Origin: Ophioderma brevispina
Lineage: Eukaryota; Echinodermata; Ophiuroidea; Amphilepidida; Ophiodermatidae
Assembly (NCBI GenBank): GCA_023653785.1
Contig: JAMKCH010078973.1
Coordinates: 22,789-86,788, forward strand
Length of the DNA stretch: 64,000 nt
Reading direction: 5' to 3'
The notes under the pieces were generated by a model. It saw only the letters and a program-made list of their open reading frames with translations, did no database searches and was not told where the DNA came from. Made by a program: the position numbers and the translations under genes. Each line of letters begins with the position of its first letter. Positions within the stretch are counted from its first letter, which is position 1. This document shows positions 1-11,999 of the stretch, in pieces.

Positions 1-1738
1 AGTGTTTTTACTGATTCTATTTAGGAATGTTCAGCTTGTCAGTTTCCATGAGATTTTTAGTTTGTGTAATTTGGGGGTCTTGTTCAGGATTTATGGCTAA
101 TTATCTGAGACAGTTGAAAAACCCGATTGGGCCAGTTTGCCCCCGTCTATCCTGATATCAACGAAGTTGGCATTGAACATCACCTTCAAGACATTCTTTA
201 TTGAAAATTTACAATAAACTAAATAAAAAAGTAATAAGGTATAAAGTTGCTGCTTCTTGTGATATAACATATTTATAACTTTTATAATGTTAACAATTGC
301 TAATACAATACGTAGGCATTGGGAAATTCAATTCCAACAGTCCTTGTTGGTCTCAGCTTTACGCCAGGCTTTCAGCGAAGGTAGAACCATAAAATAAACC
401 GCTTGTTGAAAGTAACTGAGATTTTTGAACACAACCATCATTTCCTTTATTGCTCTTTGTGAACAGGCTTTCTCGTCATATTCCTCTCGTGGCATCTTGG
501 AGGCAGTGGAATGGGTAAGGGTAAATTATTGTCCCTCCACATTAGAGCTTTGTCCACAACATTTTGTCCCTCAACAGACTTGTAGCCTGTTACATTAGTG
601 TCAGCAGTCAAATTCCCCGAATTTCCATGGATTTCAAGATTATTGTCCCCCTGAGAGTGAGTCCCTCATTTCACCCACAACACGATAATTTCTGGTGCTT
701 TCACTGAAAAATAATATATTGATTAGTTCAATGCATGATAATACATTCACTGTGATCTGTACAATATTCTTTTGTTTGAAAAGGGTTTAATCCCACAATG
801 ATGCTACACTCCTTATACCTTTAGTTTCTTGAACATTGAAGTGAAACTGGCCCAAGTGGTATTTTATCCTTTTGTGTTCAACTGACAATATCTCCGCTTA
901 GGGTCCATCAAATTGGATGGAATAAAATCAAGGATTTAGCTTAGGATCTTGTCTAACAAATAAAGTCAAAATATCTGGCAAAAATGCACAGTATATATTT
1001 TTTATAATTTTTAGTTTGATTGTATAGTTTTTATTGGGACAGTCTGTAGAAGGGCATGTCCCATCTATTATACACACACTGCTTGATAAAATGAGACATT
1101 GCCAACAAACAGGAAGGCAATTTTCTTAGCAACAGTCGGCAAAATTGAGGAAAGGTCGGCATGTGAGAGTAGTACACTATTGTATAGTTGACATATTCAA
1201 CTTTAAGAAAATAATATGAAAGTTTTACAAAATAATTCACATTTTTAATAATATTGGATCAAAATAGGTACTCCGTGAAGTTAAATTTCATTAACACAAT
1301 GCATGCAGCAGGGGTGTGTCTCTTTTCAGAGGTGCTGATTTGCTGAAAATCTATACACACAGACTGCTTTATTTTACCAGCCAGCAAACTCCCGCTGTGC
1401 ATGGATTACACCAACATCAGGTCACGCACTGCTGCCATTTCAAAACACGGACATTTACTTCGCATTTCCCAAGAAAAATCGATGACCGTGTAGAATTTTT
1501 TTTTGTCTAAAATGGTCCCATTTATACCACCCGAAACCGTTCAACAGAAAAACTTCTAACCGGTCACATATTTTTGTTTTAAACCTTAAAATTAAACCCG
1601 AATATCAAATTTCCACAGACGCTTACTAAAGTCTGTTGAAGAGACTCTTATTTGAACAATGACACTCATAACAATAGCTCAGCGGGATGTTGTCGGCTGC
1701 TGTGGCTTCATTTATTGACAAGTTACACTGTGCAGTCA
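1..1738. other. no gene recognised
   Basis: AT-rich sequence. Short ORFs at 1031-1240 and 1316-1510 have no family resemblance. The upstream GGT exons were looked for and not seen. Confidence 0.3.
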
Positions 1739-2640
1739 TTAATATCGAGTACGGCCACCCCTGGCATGAATCACTGCGTCAAGACGTCGCGGCATACTGT
1801 CCACAAGGTTGTTTATGATGTCAATGGGCAGGGCGTCCCACTCATCGGTCAGAGCCTGAGCTAACTCCTGCAGAGTTTGAGGAAGATTGTCCCTGTCATT
1901 GATGGCTCGGCCTAAGGCATCCCAGGCATGCTCTATAGGGGTCAAAGCAGGGGAGCAAGCAGGGGAGCGAGCAATGGTATCTGCTCCCCCCCCCCTGCTG
2001 CCTCACAGGAAATTGGCATCACTACAACAAGCGGCCCTGTGCGGCGTGGCGTTGTCGTCTTGCAGCGAAAATTGTTTGCATAAACCTTTCTTGCACGTGG
2101 CCGACAGTGGTTCTCCAGAATGTCAGAGTACACGACGGCATTCCCATCTGCCACCATTAGTGACGTTTTTTTCCTCCATAAAGATACCGGCCCATACCAT
2201 CACTGAGACCTCCCACCATCATATGCGTCGATTTTCATGAATACAGCCATCTCGGAGGTTTTCACCACCACGTATCGACAAACCCGTTGTCTTCCATCTT
2301 CCATCTTGATTTAGTACATCAAGATGTGCGGCTCTCGTCCATAACGCAACATTTCGCCAGTGTCCGGGCTGTAATCTGTGCTCGCCTCAGCCCACTTTAT
2401 GATGCAACAGTGTACCAGCAGCAAAAAAAAACAAAGATTTTTCAGCTCTAGTAATCACATCGGTGTATCCAGGCGAGATACCGTGACGTATTCCTCTTAA
2501 TTATTGTGCAGATTATGTCAGCGACATGTTCTGAACGACATCAATCTAAATACGGGTCTTCTGGAAGAGAAGGAAAAAGTAGACTTACTCAGAGATCCGC
2601 ATTGACGACCTGGACTTTGCAGACAATTGCGCTTTAAACA
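1739..2640 (-). pseudogene. Tc1/mariner-type transposase relic
   Basis: Read on the minus strand, fragments of a Tc1-like DD34E transposase follow in the right order but in different frames. IDAYDGG and MVWAG-like sequence is near 2.2 kb, DDNATPHRA (second catalytic Asp region) near 2.05 kb, then TPIEHAWDALGRAI (the PIEH glutamate) and a C terminus reading MPRRLDAVIHARGGRTRY with stop at 1739-1741. This is the normal C-terminal end of the family. Several frameshifts and internal stops rule out a working enzyme. The first catalytic Asp region is not clear. The element abuts a piggyBac-like MITE at 2641. No TIR pair could be assigned. Confidence 0.75.
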
Positions 2641-3190
2641 CCCTCGTCTTACCAGGGGGGGGGGGGGGGGGGGGTGGTTACGGCTCCGGTGCGCTAAAAA
2701 GCAAAAACTTTTTGTAAAAAGCTTCTAGTTAATCATTCTCTCATCCTATCCGGTCATTTTAAGCGAAAAAAACTGTAAGGTAGCACCTTCACCCGGGGTC
2801 GGGTATGCCGTCAAAGTCGAAGGGTGGGGGGGGGGGCGAATTTGGGGGGGGGGTGGTTGCCACCCAAGGATATTTTATGGTGCATTTTTGAATATTATGC
2901 ACCGTAAATGGCTCTAAAACTCTATGTTTTTATGTAAAACTAGCCAAATGCCATCATTTAGAGGCTGAAAACCGCATGAAATCCGATATTCTCCTGCGAT
3001 TTTAGCGCAAAATTGGGATTTTCGCGCCTATTTTCGGTTGGAAAATGCCAATGTTTGCCGACTCGCGGACTTGATGACGTCATTGTGACGCCATACTAGT
3101 ATTTTTGTACTTTATTTTGTTCATGGAAAGAGGAGACGCATATCTAGCCATTGGTAATCAAAATCATAAGCACAATCGGGTGCTTATAAC
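2641..3190. mobile_element. piggyBac-like MITE copy, right end missing
   Basis: Starts CCCTCGTCTTACCA followed by 20 G (2655-2674). The interior shares long stretches with 55643-56299 (for example GATGACGTCATTGTGACGCC near 3073). The full copy at 55.6 kb shows this end to be a terminal inverted repeat next to TTAA. Here the flank reads TTTAAACA and the right end is not recognisable. Confidence 0.6.
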
Positions 3191-3689
3191 CTCATTCGTA
3201 TGGGGAGGGCGGCGCAAGAAATCACATTTCAGACGTCGCCATTGGGTTTAACACGTAAAGCGAATCTACTCAAAAACCGTTGAGCTGAAGAATCAACCCA
3301 TTGGAGGGTTATTTTTCCGAATTGTTTGTATTAATATCGAACTAAGGACGAGGTCGTCTGTGGGTCAGGGAACACCTATGAACCGAACCACATCAAAGCA
3401 CCAAATTGGTTTGTGGTTTGTACTCCTATTGTTGTAATTCGTTTTTGACATTTTTGGTGAGTTGCTCAATTGAATGAGACTGTGCCGCCACCTAAGCCGT
3501 CCTTTCATTCGGGTAAAAACTAGACAATTTCTTGTGAATATTTCCTAATATATCTAACATCCATACCTGACGACAACCGAACTTAAAAACATCCGGAATG
3601 TCAAATACTTTGGTCGTTCTATAATATACAGGCTCCCTGGTTTTCATATCGGTCGGTGTGCGGGAAACAACCAGTGCATTTGATCTTGA

Positions 3690-3995
3690 ACAGCAAAGCC
3701 TCACAGTAGTAACAACGTTAACATGAACATAAAAAACCGCATATGTAACATTTTCGGGAGACCCAAAATCTACCATTTGGCTGTAATGCCTTGCATTTTT
3801 AGATAATTATTTACCCCAGAATTCTGAAATCCACTGCCAATGATATACTTCATATTTGGCTGAAATTCAAACTAGAACCCAATGTGACCAAAATGTACAT
3901 AGAGGTTTTAGCACTGGGGCCCATTTTTTACGTAGTTTTGCATTTTGGAACCTCGAATTATATATGAGGTTTTTCCCCCCAGCGACGATATCATG
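3690..3995. repeat. interspersed repeat shared with 57.1-57.45 kb
   Basis: About 300 bases resemble 57110-57445 (CATATGTAACATTTTCGGGAG, then GATAATTATTTACCCCAGA, then CAGCGACGAT). The 57-kb copy has inverted ends and is described there. The minus-strand ORFs over 3492-4097 cross this repeat and are not believed to be genes. Confidence 0.55.
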
Positions 3996-4900
3996 ACAAG
4001 CCCACGCCTGGGCTGCATGTATCAAACTCCTTGATAGGATGTGGAAGTCTTTCAGGATACCTCCTGGATGAAAACCTAGTCTGGCAGGAGGAAACATGGT
4101 TATCCTGATGTTATTGCTAAAAGATATCGGACGGCCGGCAAGTGAAATTCACCGCAACTCATGAAGGATTGGGCAACCTGGTACCAATTCGTCTCAGCCG
4201 CTTCCGGCATTCCCACGACAGATGAGAGGATTATTAATGATAATCTGAACGATCCGGCACAACTTATGCTCCAGAAGCATTAATTGGCTGTCAAAATCTA
4301 AATCATGCTCAGTTGTCCGAGAGCACAATTTCGTTAGATGGACAACGATGTTTTCTATATTTCGGTTTCCTCTATTTCAACACACCCTGAAGGATTCCAA
4401 ATTGTGGTCCTAAAGTAGACATTTGCGACAGACGGAATTCATGTTGATAGTTCAGAATAACCTTGTCGTCTTGAATTGTGCTGGACAACGTTATCTTCAG
4501 CGTCGCTGAAAAGGGCTTTTTTAACGTTCAGAGTTGCTGAAAAAAGGGAAATAATATTTACTGAAGAAGATTTCCATGGATTTATATTGTGGAATTATAT
4601 TGTGACATTAAATGCTGTCTTCTTGTAGTCTTTGCTGTGAGGACATGTCGTGTTGATCTGCAACACTTCTTTGAATTCTGGACAATCGATACATCAGAGT
4701 GGACATAAGCATATACATAAGGATATTTTGAGTGTATTGATTATTATTGCAATTGTAATTATTTTGAACGTTCCAAATTCTTTAACCGATCGTTTCAATT
4801 ATTTAAACGTTTTATTCTTACATAAAATAAAATTCTATCACTTTTACACAAGGCTCATTTGTTTGTGTTTAAAGGATATTTCTGACCTTGTCATCTTGTT

Positions 4901-5250
4901 CGATGGTACTATAAATTACTGTGTTTGACTTGCAACATCTTGTATTTGTAACGATAGTACTATAAATTACTGTGTTTGACTTTTAACATCTTGTATTTGT
5001 AACGATAGTACTATAAATTACTGTTTGACTTGTAACATCTTGTATTTGTAACGATAGTACTATAATACTGTGTTTGACTTTTAACATCTTGTATTTGTAA
5101 CGATAGTACTATAAATTACTGTGTTTGACTTTTAACATCTTGTATTTGTAACGATAGTACTATAAATTACTGTGTTTGACTTTTAACATCTTGTATTTGT
5201 AACGATAATACTATACATTACTGTGCTTGACTTTTAATATCTTGTATTTT
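4901..5250. repeat. 51-bp minisatellite, about 7 units
   Basis: The unit begins CGATAGTACTATAAATTACT and ends CTTGTATTTGTAA. Seven units run head to tail with only a few substitutions and 2-5 base deletions. The last unit is the most diverged and stops 33 bases before GGT exon A, so the array forms the end of that intron. Confidence 0.9.
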
Positions 5251-5282
5251 CCATTTCACCACGCCCTGCCTTCATCCTGAAG

Positions 5283-5443
5283 CGAAGTTTTCGTCGACAA
5301 CGGAATCCTTAAGAAGGAGAATGACCCCCTGGAGCTGCCTAGATTAGCCAATACCTTAGAAACCATAGCCGAGAGTGGAAATCCAGACCCTTTTTACACG
5401 GGAGACTTAGCGAAACTAATAGTTGAAGAAATCACAGAAAGAG
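5283..5443 (+). CDS. GGT: gamma-glutamyltransferase, exon A (large subunit)
   Basis: GGT is a membrane-anchored extracellular enzyme that cleaves the gamma-glutamyl bond of glutathione and transfers the group to acceptors or water; it matures by self-cleavage into large and small subunits. The 53 complete codons read EVFVDNGILKKENDPLELPR and onward to FYTGDLAKLIVEEITER, which aligns with the large-subunit stretch of animal GGT1 that begins EVF and contains the LP.LA..ETLA and FY.G.L...IV blocks. The acceptor follows a pyrimidine-rich tract ending AG at 5281-5282. The donor is G|GTAGTA at 5444. The exon starts by completing a codon and ends in phase 1, which fits exon B exactly. Upstream exons (signal anchor and first ~190 residues) were not found in the window. 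No frame damage is seen here. Confidence 0.88.
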
Positions 5444-5957
5444 GTAGTAATCGATTCTTCTTTGTAAATATTATTTGCTTATTTAGTTATTTATTTTGTA
5501 CATGTTTCGCGGTATAAAATGTTTCATGAGACGGAAACAACCTAGGTAGGAAGTATTCCGGAAAGGGCATTCTTCCTGGTTGATTCAAGTAATCGGAGAA
5601 ATTAGAAAAGAGGTGGCAGCGTAGTTGAACAGTTGTTCTTTTGAAGTGCCAGCCGAGTAGTCTCCTCTTTTCTCATCTCTTTGAAGTACTGTGTCCAATT
5701 TGAGGTATAATTTACACAAATAAAAAGACGTACGTACGATCATATCTAACTAGACGGATGCATTTATGAAGATGAGTGCCACAACTTCAAAAAAAAAAAA
5801 AATCAAACATTCAGGTTTAAACAGGAGTATGGTAGTATTTACATTTGGAATAACATACTAAAAATCTAAGAAAAGTAACAATCGAAAAAGCGGTGGAATG
5901 GGGAAAAGTTTACACAGGGTCAACATGTGAAATGGTCAGAATGTGTTAAAAAGTACC

Positions 5958-6369
5958 GGGGGTTGGACACGATCTGCTCGATTTGGGCATTGGGGATTTC
6001 CAAACGGTAATTTGGGGAACCTCTACGAGCATTTACTATGGCAGTCTCGGTCCCAGTGACATTAAAAAATCATCTCTTAAACCTTTGTTTAAAAGATCTT
6101 AGTAATATCATGATAAATTAAGAAAAAATTATTGACTTCAAAATCCGTCGGGGTAGTGGATTAACCCCGCTGCAAAATAGTGTAATTTCCAATAACGGTC
6201 ATTTAGATTTAAATATTCGTGACCAGGCCTAGTCTTTAGTCAAGTCTGTGTGTAACCGTTCGATATGCGTAAGAGCGCCCTCCTACCGTTAAGTCTTTGA
6301 AACAGACTAACACCCGGAAGTTGATGCCGTTTGAATTTGCTGTTGCTGTTAGGTTGGCATGTCCTACCC
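5958..6369. mobile_element. G-tract MITE family 1, copy 1
   Basis: Ends are inverted: GGGGGTTGGACACG on the left, CATGTCCTACCC on the right. The interior is nearly the same as copies 2 (7129-7560) and 3 (8326-8761). No coding potential. Confidence 0.75.
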
Positions 6370-7128
6370 GGAAAAGTCAACCACATATTCATCGCAATCT
6401 ATAAAAACAAAAATATAGTTTGTCCTATCTGCGCGTTGTAGTTATAAGGCAAAATATCTTACAAGGTCACAATGGGATAAAATTTCAAACCAATTGGATT
6501 GTTTTTAAATTGCAAATTGTTTATCTAGTTAGATACTTCTAGTGCATCAGTGTATTGTTGATTATCCATTGTTGTTCAGTGCATTATATCCTAAGAATCA
6601 GTCTCCAGTAAGGTATCTGAGGCAGAGAGCAAAAATTATATAACCTGCACGCCAAACAAAAGATTCTAGATAAACTTGCACGCGAAACAAACGAATCTTG
6701 ATATTTGTGCACTCTGTGTCTTTTCTATTGAATTCAGACAAACCTCTAGAAACACGGAGATGATTCGTAAAATACAATGCTCTGAACAACAATGAATAAT
6801 CAATACACGAATCCGACGGCGACTATTATCGCCCCTACGCCGTGGGCGGCGCACTCACCATCCGCCATGACTGGGGGGGGGGGCATCTTTTGCATTTCTC
6901 TTTATACACCGCGTTTACGTTGTACGTGTTACCACAAAGAAGCGATAATTTTGATCAGTTCTGACGGCAAAAAACCAACACTATTTCACTGTTATCCATT
7001 TGTATATCATCATGGGCGGCTCAGGAAAAAAATGTAAATTTTGCTGCACAAATAGCGATAAAAAGTTACAAAAATGGAAACGAACTGCGTGCGAATTCAC
7101 TCGCTAATGACACAAATGAAACAATCCA
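6370..7128. repeat. spacer unit 1 between MITE copies (duplicated at 7561-8325)
   Basis: This ~760-base spacer is nearly identical to 7561-8325, so the array is MITE-spacer-MITE-spacer-MITE with a period of about 1.19 kb. It contains a THAP-like ORF (see 7012). Other ORFs here are unsupported. Confidence 0.85.
7012..7107 (+). pseudogene. THAP-like zinc-finger fragment, copy 1
   Basis: A short ORF reads MGGSGKKCKF then CCTNSDKKLQKWKRTAC before a stop at 7105-7107. The copy in the second spacer keeps the fuller CKFLGCTNSD. A Cys, a spacing of four, a second Cys and a following KW..xxC resemble the start of divergent THAP-type zinc fingers found in transposase-derived and host proteins. The fragment lacks the rest of a domain (the later Cys/His pair and P motif). 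It runs towards the poly-G end of the next MITE at 7129, which may have cut it. Family assignment is tentative. Confidence 0.3.
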
Positions 7129-7560
7129 GGGGGGGGGGGGGGGGGGTAGGACACGATCTACTCGATTTGGGCATTGGGGATTTCCAAACGGTAATTTGTG
7201 AACTGCTACGTGCATTTAATTTGGCCAGTCTCGGTCCCAGTGACATTAAAAAATCATCTCTTAAACCTTTGTTCAAAAGATCTTAGTAATATCATGATAA
7301 ATTAAGAAAAAATTATTGACTTCAAAATCCGTCGGGGTTAGTGGATTAACCCCGCTGCAAAATAGTGTAATTTCCAATAACGGTCATTTAGATTTAAATA
7401 TTCGTGACCAGGCAGGCCTAGTCTTTAGTCAAGTCTGTGTGTAACCGTTCGATATGCGTAAGAGCGCCCTCCTACCGTTAAGTCTTTGAAACAGACTAAC
7501 ACCCGGAAGTTGATGCCGTTTGAATTTGCTGTTGCTGTTAGGTTGGCATGTCCTACCCCC
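7129..7560. mobile_element. G-tract MITE family 1, copy 2
   Basis: Left end is 18 G (7129-7146) then TAGGACACG. Right end is GGCATGTCCTACCCCC. The body matches copy 1 apart from small indels. Confidence 0.8.
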
Positions 7561-8325
7561 TGAAAAAAGTTTTACACCAACATATTCATCGCAATCTATA
7601 AAAACAAAAATATAGTTTGTCCTATCTGCGCGTTGTAGTTATAAGGCAAAATCTCTTCAGGTCACAATGGGATAAAATTTCAAACCAATTGGATTGTTTT
7701 TTAAATTGCAAATTGTTTATCTAGTTATATACTTCTAGTGCATCAGTGTATTGTTGATTATCCATTGTTGTTCAGTGCATTATATCTACGATCAGTCTCC
7801 AGTAAGGTATCTGAGGCAGAGAGCAAAAATTATATAACCTGCACGCCAAACAAAAGATTCTAGATAAACTTGCACGCGAAACAAACGAATCTTGATATTT
7901 GTGCACTCTGTGTCTTCTAGTGACTTCAGACAACCTCTAGAAACACGGCGAATGATTCGTAAAATACAATGCTCTGAACAACAATGAATAATCAATACAC
8001 GAATCCGACGGCGACTATTATCGCCCCTACGCCGTGGGCGGCGCACTCACCATCCGCCATGACTGGGGGGGGGGGCATCTTTTGCATTTCTCTTTATACA
8101 CCGCGTTTACGTTGTACGTGTTACCACAAAGAAGCGATAATTTTGATCAGTTCTGACGGCAAAAAACCAACACTATTTCACTGTTATCCATTTGTATATC
8201 ATCATGGGCGGCTCAGGAAAAAAATGTAAATTTCTTGGCTGCACAAATAGCGATAAAAAGTTACAAAAATGGAAACGAACTGCGTGCGAATTCACTCGCT
8301 ATAATGACACAAATGAAACAATCCA
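7561..8325. repeat. spacer unit 2 between MITE copies
   Basis: Near-identical to 6370-7128. Small indels separate the two, for example a three-base difference inside the THAP-like ORF. Confidence 0.85.
8204..8325 (+). pseudogene. THAP-like zinc-finger fragment, copy 2
   Basis: The better preserved copy reads MGGSGKKCKFLGCTNSDK then KLQKWKRTACEFTRYNDTNE before it runs into the poly-G end of MITE copy 3 (8326). The CxxxxC spacing and the following KWKR...C are as described for copy 1. If it was once a first exon or an N-terminal domain, the MITE has disrupted it. No splice donor that would rescue it is evident. Confidence 0.35.
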
Positions 8326-8761
8326 GGGGGGGGGGGGGGTAGGACACGATCTACTCGATTTGGGCATTGGGGATTTCCAAACGGTATTTGGGGAACCTCT
8401 ACGAGCATTTACTATGGCAGTCTCGGTCCCCAGTGACATTAAAAAATCATCTCTTAAACCTTTGTTCAAAAGATCTTAGTAATATCATGATAAATTAAGA
8501 AAAAAAGATTGAATTCAATCCGTCGGGGTTAGTGGATTAACCCCCTGCAAAAATCGGGTATTTTCCAATAACGTTCATTTAGATTTAAATATTGTGACCA
8601 AGCCTAGTCTTAGGCAAGCCGTGTGTACGTTCGAATATGCGTAGACGCCCTCCTCGACCGTTAAGAAGTCTTTGAAACAGACTAGCACCTGGAAGTTGAT
8701 GCTGTTTTGAATTTGCTGTTGCTGTTAGGTCGGCATGACCTAGACCCCCCCCCCCCCCCCC
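8326..8761. mobile_element. G-tract MITE family 1, copy 3
   Basis: Begins with 14 G then TAGGACACG and ends GGCATGACCTAGA plus 17 C (8745-8761). This is the most diverged of the three copies. A 38-base match to the same terminus is at 58528-58565. Confidence 0.75.
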
Positions 8762-9345
8762 GAAACAATCATCGTATCCATTTTCAGTCTAAATACCACA
8801 TTGTAACTCGCCGTCATTCCCACGTGTGCTGATAGTCTAGGCGTAGCACATTCCATGCACAAACGAGACTAATTTTGTTCAGATCTCCGAAATCGATCAC
8901 ATGGGCACGGAAGTGTCCTTTCTAAAACCCCAACAACCCGCATCGGAAGATGTCACGTTTTTCAGCAAATACGATCGCTCTTTGGAACTATTCAAGTTTT
9001 CACGTACACGAATATATCAACATTCTAATTGTTACTTTATTTTTGTCTGGATGTTTGAATTTTACGAAAAATTATTTTCTCACGCGGCTGTTATTACCAA
9101 TTTTTAACACGTATTCTAACCATAATCGTTCATTTCTCAGTCACGCAAAGTGGGCGAGATAACCAACCTTCAATTTTTACAACAACAGTAAGACACGTGC
9201 CCTGGAATTCCAGTTTAGGCCATTCCCTGACATCATCCTTCCATAATCCATGCATAACGTGAAATTTGTACAATTGCAAAAAAGGTAGGTTGTAAATTCT
9301 TATTAATCATGATTATGGGCTTATTAATTTCGTTCGTTACGCAAT

Positions 9346-9486
9346 ATGCGGCGTGGTGTGTACGTGTGTTTGGTGGCCGGATGCCCCCATAATGGCGGTG
9401 ACGTAGAGGGTGTCCTTTCGAGGCTTCCCCGTCGGATTCGTGTATATACAACAGATTTACCAATCATGTCCATCAAACACCATTAA
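9346..9486 (+). pseudogene. short ORF with THAP-like N terminus
   Basis: A 46-codon ORF reads MRRGVYVCLVAGCPHNGG then DVEGVLSRLPRR, with stop at 9484-9486. CLVAGC...N followed by a hydrophobic-x-R-L-P resembles the start of a THAP zinc finger (C.V.GC...N....FhrFP). The downstream W, C..H and AVPTIF-like parts are absent. It lies 0.6 kb after the MITE array that carries another THAP-like fragment, which hints at a former THAP transposase or host gene here. A chance ORF is also possible. Confidence 0.3.
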
Positions 9487-10760
9487 AGGGTGGTTGACAA
9501 AGTTATCCTAATGTGTGAGATGGCGTGCTTGAGTGGCTTTTCATTCTCGTTGCACTGGAACTCTCTCTATATAATATATTTTTAAATTCAAATGAAAAAT
9601 TTATGTCGGTTGATAAAGTGAGTTTCTGATCAAATTGAAAACGAACTTTTACAATTGGGAATTGAAATTGTAGCCCTATCACTTGAAAAACATATTTCTT
9701 TTTAAAAAAATAACCAAAAAATCTAGTTTATCAAACCTGAAAAAATATGGTATTCTATATGAAAACATAGATTTTCAAATACTTTGTTTATTAGTAGATT
9801 TTTTTCGAAAAAGTTTATCATTTGATAAAAAACTGAGTTTAACGATGAGCTTAAAATGATTGACTGTTGAAAACCATGTTCTCAAAAAATATTTCAATAA
9901 ACTCAATTTTAAAGTAGAAACCCCAGTTTAAACAAGTTTAACTAAAAATAAATATCATTTAAGCTTGAGCAAAATAAAATTTCAAAAATTCTCGCCACTA
10001 ACTCAAAAAGCCAATTTAGTACCTTGTCATTCTCAGTTCAAAATGATCACTGACAAACTAAGATTATAAAATTGAAGAACAGTAGGGTTTTATGAATGAA
10101 AAAACTTTTCGAGTCCATATTTCATGAGATTTTCTTGATAAAACTAAGTTTTTCAATAAAAAAGTTGTTACCTAAAAACTAAATTTTCAGTGAAAACAAA
10201 GCTTTCAGTTAAATACTACGAATTTTAAAAATTAATTAGAAAAAAAATAGTGTAACGAATATGAGGATTTAGACTGCCATACATGACATAACTATATATA
10301 TTAATGTTGCCACGTAGCGACCCGCACCCATCGAAAGTGGCGTAGCCAGGCGGTGGGGGGGGAAGGGGGCAGGGGGCATATTGTCCCCGTGATGAAAATT
10401 AGTGACTCTGCACATCTGTCAATTTACATATAAAACAACATAGGCCTATTACTATTATACATTACTAACAAATGGTAATGTATGCTAATTGGCGGGTTTA
10501 GGGGCGCATAAGGTACCGGAAGCATTGTAGATGTATAAAAATATAGAAATTACATTGTACGCACGCACGGGGGGACGGTACATTAAGTTCTCAAACCCCC
10601 CCTCCCCACCAGTGAACCTATATTCTCTTTGAAATATCAAGGCAGTGCAATGTTTTTAATATTGTGTGGGAAACCCAAGCTAAGACAAGTGACCCAGTAT
10701 TACCGACGCATATGCATTTGGAAACCACCACTGTGGTTACTTCGGGAACTGCGACTATGA
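9487..10760. other. AT-rich sequence, no gene seen
   Basis: About 9560-10260 is strongly AT-rich, with recurring ACTxAGTTTTTCA-like words in both orientations, perhaps a decayed satellite. 10334-10380 has a GGCGTAGCCAGG-plus-G-run start typical of decayed hAT-type MITEs. Nothing coding was recognised. Confidence 0.4.
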
Positions 10761-10910
10761 TGGGTTTATACTTCATCGGCGGACGTCTGCAGCCGCTAGT
10801 CCGCTAGTCTTTCGACGCAACGCGTATGTTCAGTGTTCATGCATCCTGCGCCCAAAAGCATGTTCGAAAGACTAGCTTCGGCCGACGTCTGCCGATAAAG
10901 TAAGAACCCA
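10761..10910. mobile_element. 150-bp MITE with ~30-bp TIRs
   Basis: Left TGGGTTTATACTTCATCGGC; right end is the reverse complement of TGGGTTCTTACTTTATCGGC. The interior is itself partly palindromic (AGTCTTTCGA / TCGAAAGACT). Confidence 0.85.
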
Positions 10911-11999
10911 GGGACGCGATAAAAGGCTGGCCGCATGGTTGCCTCGGAAGAAAGTCGGGAAAACTCCCATGCCTAAACCAGCTGTTGACACAAAGCCTTG
11001 GAGTGCCCAGGACAATGTGCTTAGGCGTATAGTCTAGATACGTAATACCAGAGGGGGTGGAAAAGGGTGTGGACTCCTCGCTCTAGAGGAGACCGATACG
11101 TGTGATCATGGAAGAAAGAGATAAGAAAAGGAAGCACATCGACTTCCACTATCCGATTTTAATCTGTTTATCCATTCACCAGTACAAAAGGAAGGGATTC
11201 AACAGCGACCCTTTGATCGTAATCCCTCTGCCGTAATCGAAGTATTTTGCATATTACAACATTTTCCGGCTATCTCCGGTGTGTTCCTGTTTTCGTTAAG
11301 GGTGTAAAGGGTATATTATCTACTGTCAAGTTTGATTATTAATCAAAATTACAATTGAAATTAACGTTTGAATGAAAACCCACGTATTTCCAACAAATAT
11401 TTAAACAGCTATTTTCTAACCGTCGTCTGAACTTTCTTAAGAAGTTTTAAATGTTACGAGCATTTTCAAAATATCGACGTCGACGCTTCCATATTGCGAT
11501 TTTCATTTTGCTCCAATAGGAAATTAGAATTTTTCAAAATTTTTGTACCAAAGAACAGTTCTAGGCTTAATCTTTTAGTTGGGGATTTTTTTGTTAGAAA
11601 GCTTTACACCACTGCAAAAATCAATTTTTTTTCACATTTCTAGGGACACCTGTTATTTCAAATCTCTCGTTGCACCTTTAAACAAAATGTATATAAGGAT
11701 TTGTTTTCAGTAGTTAAATAGCCAATCATCAGTTTGAAGTACATTACAAAAGCATGTTTTTCCCAAATCTTGCAAGTTCATAATGAATGCAAGTCAGACC
11801 AATTTGCTTTTGTACATTCGTTTTTTATAGGAACATAAAAACAAAAAAGAGTATGTGTCACTTAAAATGTTACTACATTCATTTGGAATGCCTATAGGTA
11901 GATATTGGACCAAGTCAAATCTGCACTCTCGTTTTAAAGAAGTGTTCTGCTTATCGGATTGGAATGAAATAAGCAATCAAGAAAAGAATGGTTTTCAAT

